Positions 12,328 to 21,648 of a stretch of 64,000 nt of DNA are shown here, piece by piece. This DNA comes from Tessaracoccus lapidicaptus (GTDB taxonomy: Bacteria; Actinomycetota; Actinomycetes; Propionibacteriales; Propionibacteriaceae): positions 1-64,000 of the forward strand of contig NZ_MBQD01000027.1 of the NCBI RefSeq assembly GCF_001693815.1, written 5' to 3'. Below the pieces are notes generated by a model, which had not been told where the DNA came from, did not search any database, and was given only the letters and a program-made list of their open reading frames with translations. Within the stretch, counting starts at the first letter, position 1, and the number at the start of each line of letters is the position of its first letter. The translations under genes and the position numbers were made by a program.

Positions 12328-12447
12328 GGCGTCGGCTTCGAGACTCGCCCGGACGGCTCCGCCGTCGGGCGCGACCTCAGCGAACGGGGTGCCGTCGGCT
12401 TCGAGACTCGCCCGGACGGCTCCGCCGTCGGCCGCGACCTCAGCGAA
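12328..12447. repeat. Third cluster of the 57-bp repeat (reverse orientation)
   Basis: Two full cores at 12328-12384 and 12391-12447, both in the same orientation as the right array and separated by 6 bp. The cluster sits directly upstream of the next gene. Confidence 0.88.
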
Positions 12448-12571
12448 CGATGCCGGCGCGACCGGCGAGCCCGGCGCCACCGCAGCGACTGTGAACGCCA
12501 TCTCACTCCGCGATGAGCTGTCCGCAGACGCGGCTAGCCTGGATTTCCGCACAGACCCGTCTGGAGGCCCA

Positions 12572-13474
12572 GTGACCAACGCCGCCCGCACACTGCTCTC
12601 GACCCTCCTGCTCACGGCCGCGGTGGCCGTCGCGCTGGTCGGCTCGGGGGCACAGTGGCTGGACCGGCTCGCGCACACCTCCGGCCCGCTCACGGAGATC
12701 ATGGCCCCGCTCGCGGGCGATGGTCAGGTCCGCGACGCCGTCGCCGCGACGTTGACGGAGGGTGTCGCGGCGGACCTCCCCGACGTCGTCGGCGGCCTGC
12801 CCGGTGCCCAGGCCCGGATCGAGCAGCTGATCGCGTCCGCCGTCGACGACGCCATGGACGACCCCGACGTGGCCGATGCCTGGGCGAGGTCTGTCGACCT
12901 CTCCCGCATCGACCTGGTCACCGACCTCGCGGCCTTCCGTGCCTCGGGCGGCGACGCCCCGACGCTGTGGCTGCACGTGGGGCCCTTCGTGGACCTCGGG
13001 CGGACCCGCCTGATGGAGTCGACGCCCGCGGCGCTGAGCGGCATCGTCGCGGGGCTCGAGTGGCAGACCGACCCACGCATCGCGCTGGGGCGGCCGGATC
13101 CCCAGCAGGCTGCGTGGGCCGCCGACGCGCTGGACGTCGTCAGCGGGTGGGTGTGGTTCTACGTCGCCGCGATCGCGCTCGCGCTGCTCGGCCTGGCCGT
13201 GGGGCCGCGCCGAGGCCGGTGGGTCGCCTTGACCGTCGCGGCCGCGCTCGGCGTCGTGGCCCTCTCCCTGGCCCGCCGGGTCGCCGTCGACGTGGCGGCA
13301 CCTCAGGGGACCGGCCTGGTGACAGCCGTTCAGGGGCAGCTCACCGCCGGGGCCGTCGACTCGCTCCTGCGCTGGTCGGATCCCGTCCAGGTCGTCGGAT
13401 GGGTCCTCGTCACGGTGGGGCTCGTCGGCATCGCACTGGCGCCCGGCCGGCGTCCGCCGTCCGTTAACTCGTAG
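12572..13474 (+). CDS. Membrane protein of unknown function
   Basis: A 300-aa protein starting at GTG 12572 with GGAGG 6 nt upstream; the long open frame further upstream is repeat sequence. It has one N-terminal membrane segment (about residues 5-24) and three more near the C-terminus (about 190-213, 220-240, 270-290). Between them lies a roughly 150-residue, mostly soluble and probably extracytoplasmic region rich in Asp and Ala. No enzyme motif is recognised. putP follows on the same strand after 64 nt. Confidence 0.75.
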   Translation: MTNAARTLLSTLLLTAAVAVALVGSGAQWLDRLAHTSGPLTEIMAPLAGDGQVRDAVAATLTEGVAADLPDVVGGLPGAQARIEQLIASAVDDAMDDPDVADAWARSVDLSRIDLVTDLAAFRASGGDAPTLWLHVGPFVDLGRTRLMESTPAALSGIVAGLEWQTDPRIALGRPDPQQAAWAADALDVVSGWVWFYVAAIALALLGLAVGPRRGRWVALTVAAALGVVALSLARRVAVDVAAPQGTGLVTAVQGQLTAGAVDSLLRWSDPVQVVGWVLVTVGLVGIALAPGRRPPSVNS

Positions 13475-13538
13475 CCCCTCGGCGGACGGCCGGGCGAGGC
13501 GGTAGGTTGACCGCCGTTCCCGCCACTCGAGGAGAGTC

Positions 13539-15017
13539 ATGTCCGACGTCACCTACCAAGGCATCGCGATGGTCGTGTACTTCGTCGCGATGATCGCCAT
13601 CGGCATCTGGGCCTACTACCGCACCAGCGACCTGAGCGACTACATGCTGGCCGGCCGCAAGCTCGGCCCGGTCGCGGCCGCGCTGTCCGCGGGTGCCTCC
13701 GACATGTCCGGCTGGCTCCTCATGGGCCTGCCCGGCGCTCTCTACGCGGCAGGGATGGTCGAGTTCTGGATCGCGATCGGCCTCACCGTCGGCGCCTGGC
13801 TGAACTGGAAGTACGTCGCACCGCGCCTGAGGACCTACACGCAGGTGGCCGGGGACGCCATCACGATCCCCAGCTTCTTCGGTAACCGGCTCCGCGACAC
13901 CACGCAGACGCTGCGCGTGACCGCGGGGATCATCATCCTGGTGTTCTTCACCTTCTACGTCTCGAGCGGCATGGTGGCCGGCGGCAAGTTCTTCAACGCG
14001 TCGTTCGGCATGGACTACCGCCTGGGCATGGTGCTCGTGGCCGGCATCGTCGTCGTCTACACGCTCGTGGGCGGCTTCCTCGCCGTCTCCTACACCGACA
14101 TGGTGCAGGGCCTCATGATGGTCTCGGCGCTGATCGCCGTGCCCGTCGTGGGCATGCTGCACGTCGGCGGCCCGGTGGCGCTGTATGAGACCGTCGTCGG
14201 CCTGGACGCGCACGCCTTCGCGCTGTGGGGCGCCACCACGACGATCATGGGCGTGGTGTCGTCGGTGGCCTGGGGGCTCGGCTACTTCGGGCAGCCGCAC
14301 ATCATCGTGCGGTTCATGGCGTTGCGGACGCCGGGCGAGGCCGTGGCCGGCCGCCGCATCGGCATCGGGTGGATGATCCTCAGCTGCCTGGGGGCCGCGG
14401 GCACGGCGCTGGTCGGCATCGCCGTCTACCAGCGCGACGGCGGCCGGCTCGCCGACCCGGAGACCGTGTTCATCGCCCTCGGCCAACTGCTGTTCCATCC
14501 CCTCATCGCGGGGTTCATGCTCGCGGCCATCCTGGCCGCCATCATGTCGACGATCTCGTCGCAGCTGCTCGTCACCGCGTCCGCGCTGGTGGAGGACCTG
14601 TACCACGGGCTCGTCCGGCGTCCGCTCAGCGAGCGCAGCGGCGTGCTGCTGGGCAGGGCCGCGGTGCTGCTGGTCTCGGTCGTCGCGGCCGCGATGGCGT
14701 GGAACCAGAACGACACCATCCTGGCGCTGGTCGCGTTCGCGTGGGCCGGGTTCGGCGCGGCGTTCGGACCGACGGTGCTGCTCAGCCTCTACTGGCGCCG
14801 GCTGACGGCCTGGGGCGCGCTGGCGGGCATGGTCGTGGGCGCGGTCACGGTCGCGGTGTGGGGCACGCTCGAGGGCGGCCTGTTCGACGTCTACGAGATC
14901 CTGCCCGGCTTCGTGCTCAACCTCATCGTCGCCGTGGCGGTGTCGCGGGTCACCACCCGCCCCGACGCCGAGATCGACGCCGAGTTCGACGAGCAGGTCC
15001 GGCTGCTCACTGCCTGA
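13539..15017 (+). CDS. putP: Sodium/proline symporter (SSS family)
   Basis: A 492-aa integral membrane transporter with about 13 membrane segments and the PutP-type N-terminal signature SDYMLAGRKLGP followed by SAGASDMSGWLLMGLPGALY, residues that line the Na+ and proline sites in the family. It imports proline with sodium, for nutrition or osmoprotection. The ATG at 13539 has GGAGAG 5 nt upstream, and a -10-like TAGGTT (13503-13508) lies in the gap. Its end overlaps the convergent MFS gene by 11 nt. Proline specificity is from family similarity. Confidence 0.9.
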   Translation: MSDVTYQGIAMVVYFVAMIAIGIWAYYRTSDLSDYMLAGRKLGPVAAALSAGASDMSGWLLMGLPGALYAAGMVEFWIAIGLTVGAWLNWKYVAPRLRTYTQVAGDAITIPSFFGNRLRDTTQTLRVTAGIIILVFFTFYVSSGMVAGGKFFNASFGMDYRLGMVLVAGIVVVYTLVGGFLAVSYTDMVQGLMMVSALIAVPVVGMLHVGGPVALYETVVGLDAHAFALWGATTTIMGVVSSVAWGLGYFGQPHIIVRFMALRTPGEAVAGRRIGIGWMILSCLGAAGTALVGIAVYQRDGGRLADPETVFIALGQLLFHPLIAGFMLAAILAAIMSTISSQLLVTASALVEDLYHGLVRRPLSERSGVLLGRAAVLLVSVVAAAMAWNQNDTILALVAFAWAGFGAAFGPTVLLSLYWRRLTAWGALAGMVVGAVTVAVWGTLEGGLFDVYEILPGFVLNLIVAVAVSRVTTRPDAEIDAEFDEQVRLLTA

Positions 15018-16320
15018 CGGCGAAGGGGCCGCGCGGCGGCCGGGGCGTCAGCCGGGGCATGACCCGGACCGCGCACCCGGCCGCTGCCCAGCACAGCCCG
15101 CCCACGAGCGCCCCGGCGACCGTCAAGGGCCACGCGAGCGTGACGAGGGCGACCAGGCCCGGCGCCATGAGGAGCCCGGCCCCGTTGATCGTGGTCCACC
15201 GGGCGAGGTGTCGCGTGCGGTCCCGCTCCGGAGACAGGTCGATGCCGAGCGTCATGACGATTCCGGCCCCGAAGCCGTTGCCCAACGCGACGAGGGCCGC
15301 CGACGCCACGAGCACCAGCAACGCCGTCGACGGCGCACTCCCCACGGTTGCGGTGAGGATCGCCAGCAGCACGTATCCGGCGCCCGAGAGCAGGAGACAC
15401 GGCACCAGCACGGCGGTGCGGCCGTAGCGGTCCATGAGGCTGCCGGCGGGCACGAACATCGCGATCTCCACCACGGCGGCGACGGCGAACACCATCGAGA
15501 TCTGCGCGGCGTTCAGCCCGAGCGAGGCGCCCAGCAACGGGAGGATGAGCGGCCGGGCCACCCGCGACATCGCCAGCGGCACCGTGACCATCCCCGCGAG
15601 CAGCATCCCGCGTCCGGCCGTGAGCTCCGGCGCTTGCGGCGACAGCGCCGGAGCCAGCCGCCCCGTCGCCTGCCGCACGGTCGGGCGCACCGCGCCCCGG
15701 TCCTGCGGGAGCATGGAAGTCGCCACCAGCACGGTCGCGACCGCCATCGCGGCCGCGTCGAGTCCGAGCACCCATCCCTCGTGCCCCAGGGCGATGACCC
15801 CTGCGCCCGCCAGGGGACCCAAGACCTGTCCGATGCGCATCATGCCCCCGAAGGTGCTCATCCCCCGGGCACGCAGCCGGGGCGGGAGGACGCCGCCGAG
15901 ATAGGCCTGGCGGCCGATGACCCACACCTCCCGGGCCAGCGAGGACACCACCAGCGACGCGACGAAGGCCGCCCGGTGCCAGGCGGCCGGCCCGTCGTCG
16001 TAGGCCGCGCCCACCACCGCGAGCGCCCCCAGCTGGGTGAGCGTCACCAGGACGCCGGTGGCGATCATGGCGCGGCGCTCCCCCACCACCGTCATCATGG
16101 CGCCCAACGGGATGGGGCCGAGGACTCCCGCGATGCCCGCCACCATCGTGATGGCCGCGGCGGCCGGGACCGTGAACCCGAGATCGAGCGCGATGAGCGG
16201 GATCACCGGCAGGGACGCCGTCATGCCGATCGCCTGTGCCAGGGTCGGCGCGTAGACGGGCGCGACGAGCGACCCCAGGACGCGGCGGAGGTCGGCGTCG
16301 GGGGCGCGGTCAGGCGACAC
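15007..16320 (-). CDS. MFS transporter
   Basis: A 437-aa protein with about 12 membrane segments in two halves joined by a loop near residue 210 containing RPTVRQATG. The motif A-like sequence GERRAMIATG lies after segment 2 and DRYGRTAVLV in the second half, both typical of major facilitator drug or metabolite exporters. The substrate is unknown. The start is GTG 16320, 9 nt after the P450 stop, so the two genes form an operon and the pump may export the P450 product or a related compound. Confidence 0.85.
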   Translation of the reverse strand: MSPDRAPDADLRRVLGSLVAPVYAPTLAQAIGMTASLPVIPLIALDLGFTVPAAAAITMVAGIAGVLGPIPLGAMMTVVGERRAMIATGVLVTLTQLGALAVVGAAYDDGPAAWHRAAFVASLVVSSLAREVWVIGRQAYLGGVLPPRLRARGMSTFGGMMRIGQVLGPLAGAGVIALGHEGWVLGLDAAAMAVATVLVATSMLPQDRGAVRPTVRQATGRLAPALSPQAPELTAGRGMLLAGMVTVPLAMSRVARPLILPLLGASLGLNAAQISMVFAVAAVVEIAMFVPAGSLMDRYGRTAVLVPCLLLSGAGYVLLAILTATVGSAPSTALLVLVASAALVALGNGFGAGIVMTLGIDLSPERDRTRHLARWTTINGAGLLMAPGLVALVTLAWPLTVAGALVGGLCWAAAGCAVRVMPRLTPRPPRGPFAVRQ

Positions 16321-16329
16321 GCGGACCCA

Positions 16330-17403
16330 TCATGTGAGGATCACCGGTGCACTGGCCCAGCCGCCCAGTGGACGGACGGCCCGCTCCCCCCGGCTCTCCG
16401 GGTCGAGGGCGAGGTCGGTGGTGCGGTCCAGGACCTCCTCGAGCAGGATCCGCAACTCGAGAGTCGCGAGCGGCCGGCCCGGACACACGTGCGGGCCGGC
16501 GCCGTAGACGAGGTTGGCGTGCGCGTGCGTCTCGGGCGCGTACCGGTCGGGGTCCGGGAACACCGCGGGGTCGCGGTTGGCGTCGGTCCACTCGACGGTG
16601 AGCCGGCTGCCGGCGGTGACGGGGCAGCCGCCCACGACGGTGTCCGCCGTCGCCACGCGCCGGTTGCTGAGGAACGGGTCGTCGCGCCGCAGCAGCTCGT
16701 CGATCGCGGCGTCGAGACGGGCCGGGTCACCGCGGCGGGCCCGCGCGTCCGCCTCGATCGCCGGGTCCGCGGCGAGCTGGTGCAGGATCACCCCCACGCA
16801 CAGCGCGAGCGACCCCAGATCGCCCCCGGTCCAGTTCCGCAGCACCGAGACGATCTCCTCGCGGCTGAGATGACGCCCGTCGACGGTTTCGCGCAGGAGT
16901 TCGTCGGTGACGTCGCGGGGCTGTGTCGCAGGGTCCGCCAGTCGAGGCTCCACGACGCGACCGATGATCTCGTCGAACCTCTGGGCCACCTCGGTGGTGC
17001 GGGCGAGCTCTCCGGACCTCGTCGCCTCGGCGTTGTCGGCCACCCACCGCACCAGGTCCTCCTCCAGTTCCGCCGGCCACCCGAGCCAGGCCAGCATCGC
17101 CTCGACGGCGTAGCGAACTCCGAGACCCGAGACGGCGTCGACGGCGCGCCCCCGCGGCAGCTCCGCGACGAGGCGGGCCGCGATCCGCCGGCAGGGGCCC
17201 GCGAGCGTCGCCATGCGGTCGGGGGCGAAGTACGGGTCGAGGACGGCGCGGAACGCGGCGTGCTCCTCGCCGTCGAGGGTATTGGGCACCTGGAGGAACC
17301 GCGACACGTCGCTGGAGAAGGTCTGGGGATCGCGGACCACCCGCAGGACCTCCGCGTGACCGGTCACCCGGACTGTGCCGTCCTCGTCGATCGTAGCTGC
17401 CAT
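16330..17403 (-). CDS. Cytochrome P450 (short, atypical I-helix)
   Basis: A 357-aa heme monooxygenase-like protein, shorter than the usual 400 or so residues. The heme ligand is Cys307 in VYGAGPHVCPGRPLA, and the ExxR motif is ELLR at 236-239. The I-helix reads TGGDLGS (192-198), without the usual acid-Thr pair that delivers protons for oxygen activation, so activity may be peroxygenase-like or otherwise unusual. The ATG at 17403 is 7 nt after a -10 box TACCGT (17411-17416), consistent with leaderless expression. It is followed closely by an MFS pump and preceded by a TetR regulator. Substrate unknown. Confidence 0.88.
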   Translation of the reverse strand: MAATIDEDGTVRVTGHAEVLRVVRDPQTFSSDVSRFLQVPNTLDGEEHAAFRAVLDPYFAPDRMATLAGPCRRIAARLVAELPRGRAVDAVSGLGVRYAVEAMLAWLGWPAELEEDLVRWVADNAEATRSGELARTTEVAQRFDEIIGRVVEPRLADPATQPRDVTDELLRETVDGRHLSREEIVSVLRNWTGGDLGSLALCVGVILHQLAADPAIEADARARRGDPARLDAAIDELLRRDDPFLSNRRVATADTVVGGCPVTAGSRLTVEWTDANRDPAVFPDPDRYAPETHAHANLVYGAGPHVCPGRPLATLELRILLEEVLDRTTDLALDPESRGERAVRPLGGWASAPVILT

Positions 17404-17451
17404 ACGACCCACGGTAGCGGGCGGCGGGCCACAGCCGGTGGCCGTCCCGGC

Positions 17452-18003
17452 TCAGGCGGCGGCGGTGGTCATCCCGCGCACGACCAGGCCCACGCCCCAC
17501 GCGAAGTCCCGGTCGGCGGCCGTCGGCTCAGGTGCCGGCGTCAGCCCCAGCGCCGCCATCTGGGCGGCGGTCTGCTCCTGCGTCACGTGCCCCAGCACGA
17601 AGTGGAGCAGGGCCGCCATCGTCGCCGACGGCTCGGCGATGCCCCCCACCGCCAGCCGCTCGCGGCCGTCCGCGCACGGGTCGACCGCACCCAGGCCGAG
17701 GGCGCGGGTGGAGGCGACGAGTTCGGCGGCGTCTCGGTGGGCCAGGAGGGCGCGCCGCAGCGTATGCGCCCAGGCCGTGACCCAGTCCTCGAGCGAGGGA
17801 TGGTCGCCCGGTCCCAGGGCATCGGCCAGGATCTCGTCGGCGACGGCGGCCAGCAGCGACTGCTTGTTGGGCACGTGGTAGTAGAGGGCGCCCGCCTGCA
17901 CCCCCAGTGCGTCCGCGACGCGCCGCATGGACACGTCCGCCAGCCCGTAGCGGTCGAGGATGTCCAGGCCTGCCCCGACGATCGCCGCCCGCGTCAGCGC
18001 CAT
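17452..18003 (-). CDS. TetR family transcriptional regulator
   Basis: A 183-aa regulator. The N-terminal helix-turn-helix spans about residues 1-50 (SMRRVADALGVQAGALYYHVPNK), followed by a TetR_C-type ligand domain. It lies 48 nt upstream of the P450 on the same strand and 22 nt downstream of the GNAT gene, so the P450-MFS pair is its likely target. The start is ATG 18003; the open frame continues upstream only into the GNAT gene. Confidence 0.9.
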   Translation of the reverse strand: MALTRAAIVGAGLDILDRYGLADVSMRRVADALGVQAGALYYHVPNKQSLLAAVADEILADALGPGDHPSLEDWVTAWAHTLRRALLAHRDAAELVASTRALGLGAVDPCADGRERLAVGGIAEPSATMAALLHFVLGHVTQEQTAAQMAALGLTPAPEPTAADRDFAWGVGLVVRGMTTAAA

Positions 18004-18025
18004 GCGTGCCCCACGCACAGCCCGG

Positions 18026-19102
18026 TCATGGCGTCTCCAGGCGATGCTCGAACCAGCCACATGCCGCGACGGGGCGGTAGCCCAGGCGCCGGTTGATGGC
18101 CAGCATCCACCGGTTCTCCGAGGCGTTGCCGGTGATGAGCCGGCGCACGTCAGGCCACGCCTCCGGCACCGCGGCATGGTTCGCAGTCTTGGTGAGCAGT
18201 CCCAGCCCGTGGCCCCGGTGGGCCTGGACGACGAGCGTCTCCCACTGGTCCGCGACGGGGCGGCCCTGCTCGTGCACGAGTCTGGTGAAGGCGACCAGGC
18301 GTCCGGTGGGGTCGTGGCGGGCCGCGGTGAACAACAGGTCACGCCCGCCGGCCAGGAAGCTCTCGTCGGCGCTGCGTACGCGCTCCGGGTCGACGACCGA
18401 CGGCTCTGCGTCCGCGTCACCCATGGGCACGTCGGTGCTCATCGCCACCTGCAGCTCGGCCATATCGGATCGCCACTCGGCCGGGGTGACGCCCCGCCAC
18501 TGCACGAGCGAGTACTCCTCCGGGACCACCGCACGGGCCTCCGCCACGTCGCGGTCGAGGTCCGCCTGGGCCGGCAGATCCAGGCCCGAGAGGGTTTCGA
18601 CCTGCACCAGGCGATAGCCCAGGCCCAGGAGGAACGCCGCGGGCTCGCCGTCGGGGTCGATCACGCCGTCGCCCTCCACCCCGCTGAGCCGCCGAGGGCC
18701 GGTGGGCTCCAGCGGCTCCCACGTGAACGCCTCGAACGTCCGCCGGCCCCCGCGGCGCGCCTCGTCGAGCATGGCTGCGTGCAGGGACGTCCCGACGCCG
18801 GCGTGGCGGAACGCGGGGTCCACGACGATGCTCATGCCGGCCCGGTGCAGGTTGTCGCGCTGCGGCAGTTCGAGCGTCCCGACGCCGACCACCCGTCCGT
18901 CGTCGGTGCGCGCGGCGTAGCGGACGTGCTGGAAGTAGGAGGGGCGGCTCCCTTCGGACCAGCGTGCGAGCGGGCCGTCGGCGAGGTCCTCGTCTCCGAA
19001 CATGTCGACGACGACGCCACGCCACAGCGCCGCCTCGGCCTCGACGAGCGCGAACCCGGGATCCGAGGGCGATGCCGGGTGCTCGTGGCGCGTGATGTTC
19101 AC
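18026..19102 (-). CDS. GNAT family N-acetyltransferase, tandem domains
   Basis: A 358-aa protein with two GNAT-type domains. The first holds MSIVVDPAFRHAGVGTSLH (acetyl-CoA loop, about residue 90); the second is near the C-terminus, with VQAHRGHGLGLLTK and ENRWMLAINRRLGYRP. This double-GNAT layout is common in actinobacteria, where substrates are mostly unknown. The GTG at 19102 lies 7 nt after a -10 box TAGGCT (19110-19115), supporting a leaderless start; the frame upstream of it is not coding. Confidence 0.85.
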   Translation of the reverse strand: MNITRHEHPASPSDPGFALVEAEAALWRGVVVDMFGDEDLADGPLARWSEGSRPSYFQHVRYAARTDDGRVVGVGTLELPQRDNLHRAGMSIVVDPAFRHAGVGTSLHAAMLDEARRGGRRTFEAFTWEPLEPTGPRRLSGVEGDGVIDPDGEPAAFLLGLGYRLVQVETLSGLDLPAQADLDRDVAEARAVVPEEYSLVQWRGVTPAEWRSDMAELQVAMSTDVPMGDADAEPSVVDPERVRSADESFLAGGRDLLFTAARHDPTGRLVAFTRLVHEQGRPVADQWETLVVQAHRGHGLGLLTKTANHAAVPEAWPDVRRLITGNASENRWMLAINRRLGYRPVAACGWFEHRLETP

Positions 19103-19155
19103 GGACCCGAGCCTACCCAGCCGCGAGGCACCTGATGGACGTGCCGGAGCGGTGC

Positions 19156-21648
19156 TCAGGCGCGCTGCTCGGCCCCGAACCTGTCGACCGCGACGGCCAC
19201 CGCCGCTTGGCGGGCCTGGGCCGCCTCGGCGTCGGTGAGGGTGCGGTCGCCGCGGAACCGCAGCGCGAACGCCAGGGACTTGCGGCCCTCGCCGATCTGG
19301 TCGCCGGTGTAGACGTCGAACAGGGCGATGCTCTCCAGCAGCTCCCCGGCTCCCTCGACGAGCGCGGCCTCGACCTCGGCCGCGGGCACGTCGCGGTCCA
19401 CGATCAGCGCCACGTCCTCCTTGGCGAGCGGGAACGGCGACAGCGTCCCGATCGCGCCGCTCCGGTTCGCCATCGACAGCAGCGCGCCGAGGTCGAACTC
19501 GACCGCCGCCGTCCGCTCGGGCACGCGCAGCGTGCGCACCACCTCGGGGTGCAGCTCGCCGGCGTGCCCGATCACGACACCGTCGACGGCCAGTTCGGCG
19601 CAGCGCCCCGGGTGCCACGGCGCCCGGCTGACGGCGCGCCGGGTCACGCGGCGACCCACGGCCGCGGCGGCCGTCTCCGCGAACGCGACGACGTGCGTCC
19701 AGTCCGCCTTGACCGCCGGCCCAGACCATCCCGCGGCCGTCCAGTTCCCGGTCACCACGGCCGCGACGAGGTGCGGCTGATCCGGGATGGCCGCCTCGAT
19801 CTCGGCCAGCAGCGCGTCGTCCGGGCGCGCATGCACCGCGGGGCGCGGGGCGACCCGCTGCTCCCCGTCGGCGAGGAAGGTGCGGCCCTGTTCGAAGATC
19901 GCCAGGTCCGTCAGGCTGCGCGACGTGTTCCGGGCCACGGCGGCCAGGAGCCCGGGCAGCAGCGTGGTGCGCAGGTAGGGGTGTGTCTCCGCGAGAGGGT
20001 TGGCGAGCCGGATTAGCCGGCGGCGCGGGTCGTCAGCCGGGATGCCGAGCTGATCGAGTTCCTCCTGCCCAGCGAACGGCAGGGTGAGGATCTCGGTGAA
20101 GCCCAAGGCGGCGACGGCGCGCAGGACCGCGCGGCGGTCCCGGATCACGGGGTCGAGTCCGCCGCCCCCGGGCGGCACCGGCAGCCGGAGCCCGATCCGG
20201 TCGTAGCCGATGTGGCTGCCGACCTCCTCGACGATGTCGTAGGGGTCGACGAGGTCCACCCGCCAGCTCGGGATGTCCAGCGTCAGCGAGTCGCCGAGCG
20301 CCGTGACGCCCACGCCGGCCGCGGTGAGCAGGCGCACGGCCTCCTCCTGGTCGACCCGGGTGCCGAGGACAGCGCCGATCAGCCCCGCGCGCAGCGAGAT
20401 CCGGTGCGCCGCCGGGGCGCCGCCGACGACGGTCTCCGCCGTGACGGCTCCCCCACCGTGCTCGGCCAGCAGCGCCGCGGCGCGGTGCGCCGCCGCATAG
20501 GGAAGTTGCGGGTCGACGCCACGCTCGAACCGCTTGGACGCCTCGGACGGCAGGCCGTGCCGCCGGAACGTCCGCGACACGGTCGCGGAGTCGAAATGCG
20601 CCGCCTCCAGGACGATGGTGGTGGTCGTGGCCGACACCTCTGTCGTCTCGCCACCCATGACGCCCGCCAGGCCGATCGGGCCGGAGTCGTCGGTGATGAG
20701 GAGGTCGTCGGCGTCCAGCCGGCGGTCCTGGCCGTCGAGGGTCCGCAGCTGCTCCCCCTCCTGGGCCAGGCGCACCCGGATCGGGCCGCGAAGCCGGGCG
20801 CCGTCGTAGGCGTGCAGCGGCTGCCCCGACTCGAGCATCACGTAGTTGGTCACATCGACGGCGAGCGAGATGGAGCGCACGCCCGACGCGCGCAGGCGGT
20901 CCGCCATCCACCGCGGGGTGGGCGCGGAGGGGTCGATGCCGTCGATGGTCAGGGCCACGAACGAGCGGCAGCGGTCCCCGTCGATCTGGACTGGGTAGCC
21001 GTCCGTGTGCGGCTCCGGCAGCGGCTGGCGGTAGGGATCCGAGTAGGACACGCCCGCCGCGATCGCCGCCTCGCGGGCGAGTCCGCGCAGCGAGAGGCAG
21101 TAGCTGAGGTCCGGCGTCACGTCGATGTCGAGCACCTCGTCGGAGCTCCACAACACCTCGACGGCGTCGGCGCCGGGCTGGGCGGTGCCGGCGGGCAGCA
21201 CGATGATGCCGTCGTGGTCGTCACCGAGCCCGAGTTCGCGCTCCGAGCAGATCATGCCGTCGGAGACGTGGCCATAGGTCTTGCGGGCGGCGATCTCGAA
21301 GTCGCCCGGGAGGACCACCCCCGGCAGCGCCACGACGACGAGGTCACCCTCGGCGAAGTTGTGGGCGCCGCAGACGATGCCCCGGCTGGCCGGGTACTCA
21401 TCGGTCGCGTCGTCGTTGTGGTCGCCGACGTCCACCCGGCAGTACCGGATGGTCTTGCCGTTCTTCTGCGGCTCGTCGGCGAAGGTCAGGACGCGACCGA
21501 CCGTGAGGGGCCCGGTCACGGGCGACCCGGTGGACTCGACGTGCTCGACGGTCAGGCCGACGCGCGTGAAGCGGTCGGCCAGGACGCCGGTGGTGACGTC
21601 GGGCGGCAGCGTGACGAGGTCGCGCAGCCAGGACACGGGTGCCTTCAT
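19156..21648 (-). CDS. pheT: Phenylalanyl-tRNA synthetase beta subunit
   Basis: An 830-aa beta chain of the (alpha beta)2 enzyme. An OB-fold tRNA-binding domain occupies about residues 40-160, followed by the B3/B4 editing domain, the B5 domain, the core, and a C-terminal anticodon-binding ferredoxin-like domain ending near DRFGAEQRA. The ATG at 21648 overlaps the pheS stop as ATGA. Last gene of the infC operon. Confidence 0.96.
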   Translation of the reverse strand: MKAPVSWLRDLVTLPPDVTTGVLADRFTRVGLTVEHVESTGSPVTGPLTVGRVLTFADEPQKNGKTIRYCRVDVGDHNDDATDEYPASRGIVCGAHNFAEGDLVVVALPGVVLPGDFEIAARKTYGHVSDGMICSERELGLGDDHDGIIVLPAGTAQPGADAVEVLWSSDEVLDIDVTPDLSYCLSLRGLAREAAIAAGVSYSDPYRQPLPEPHTDGYPVQIDGDRCRSFVALTIDGIDPSAPTPRWMADRLRASGVRSISLAVDVTNYVMLESGQPLHAYDGARLRGPIRVRLAQEGEQLRTLDGQDRRLDADDLLITDDSGPIGLAGVMGGETTEVSATTTTIVLEAAHFDSATVSRTFRRHGLPSEASKRFERGVDPQLPYAAAHRAAALLAEHGGGAVTAETVVGGAPAAHRISLRAGLIGAVLGTRVDQEEAVRLLTAAGVGVTALGDSLTLDIPSWRVDLVDPYDIVEEVGSHIGYDRIGLRLPVPPGGGGLDPVIRDRRAVLRAVAALGFTEILTLPFAGQEELDQLGIPADDPRRRLIRLANPLAETHPYLRTTLLPGLLAAVARNTSRSLTDLAIFEQGRTFLADGEQRVAPRPAVHARPDDALLAEIEAAIPDQPHLVAAVVTGNWTAAGWSGPAVKADWTHVVAFAETAAAAVGRRVTRRAVSRAPWHPGRCAELAVDGVVIGHAGELHPEVVRTLRVPERTAAVEFDLGALLSMANRSGAIGTLSPFPLAKEDVALIVDRDVPAAEVEAALVEGAGELLESIALFDVYTGDQIGEGRKSLAFALRFRGDRTLTDAEAAQARQAAVAVAVDRFGAEQRA

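Noticed and set aside
9600-12447. Repeat arrays considered as a CRISPR locus or as a repetitive protein gene
   Set aside because: Copies are palindromic, irregularly spaced, present in both orientations and partly truncated, with no cas genes. Because the core is 57 bp (a multiple of three) several frames stay open through it, but none has a start with a ribosome site or a sensible product.
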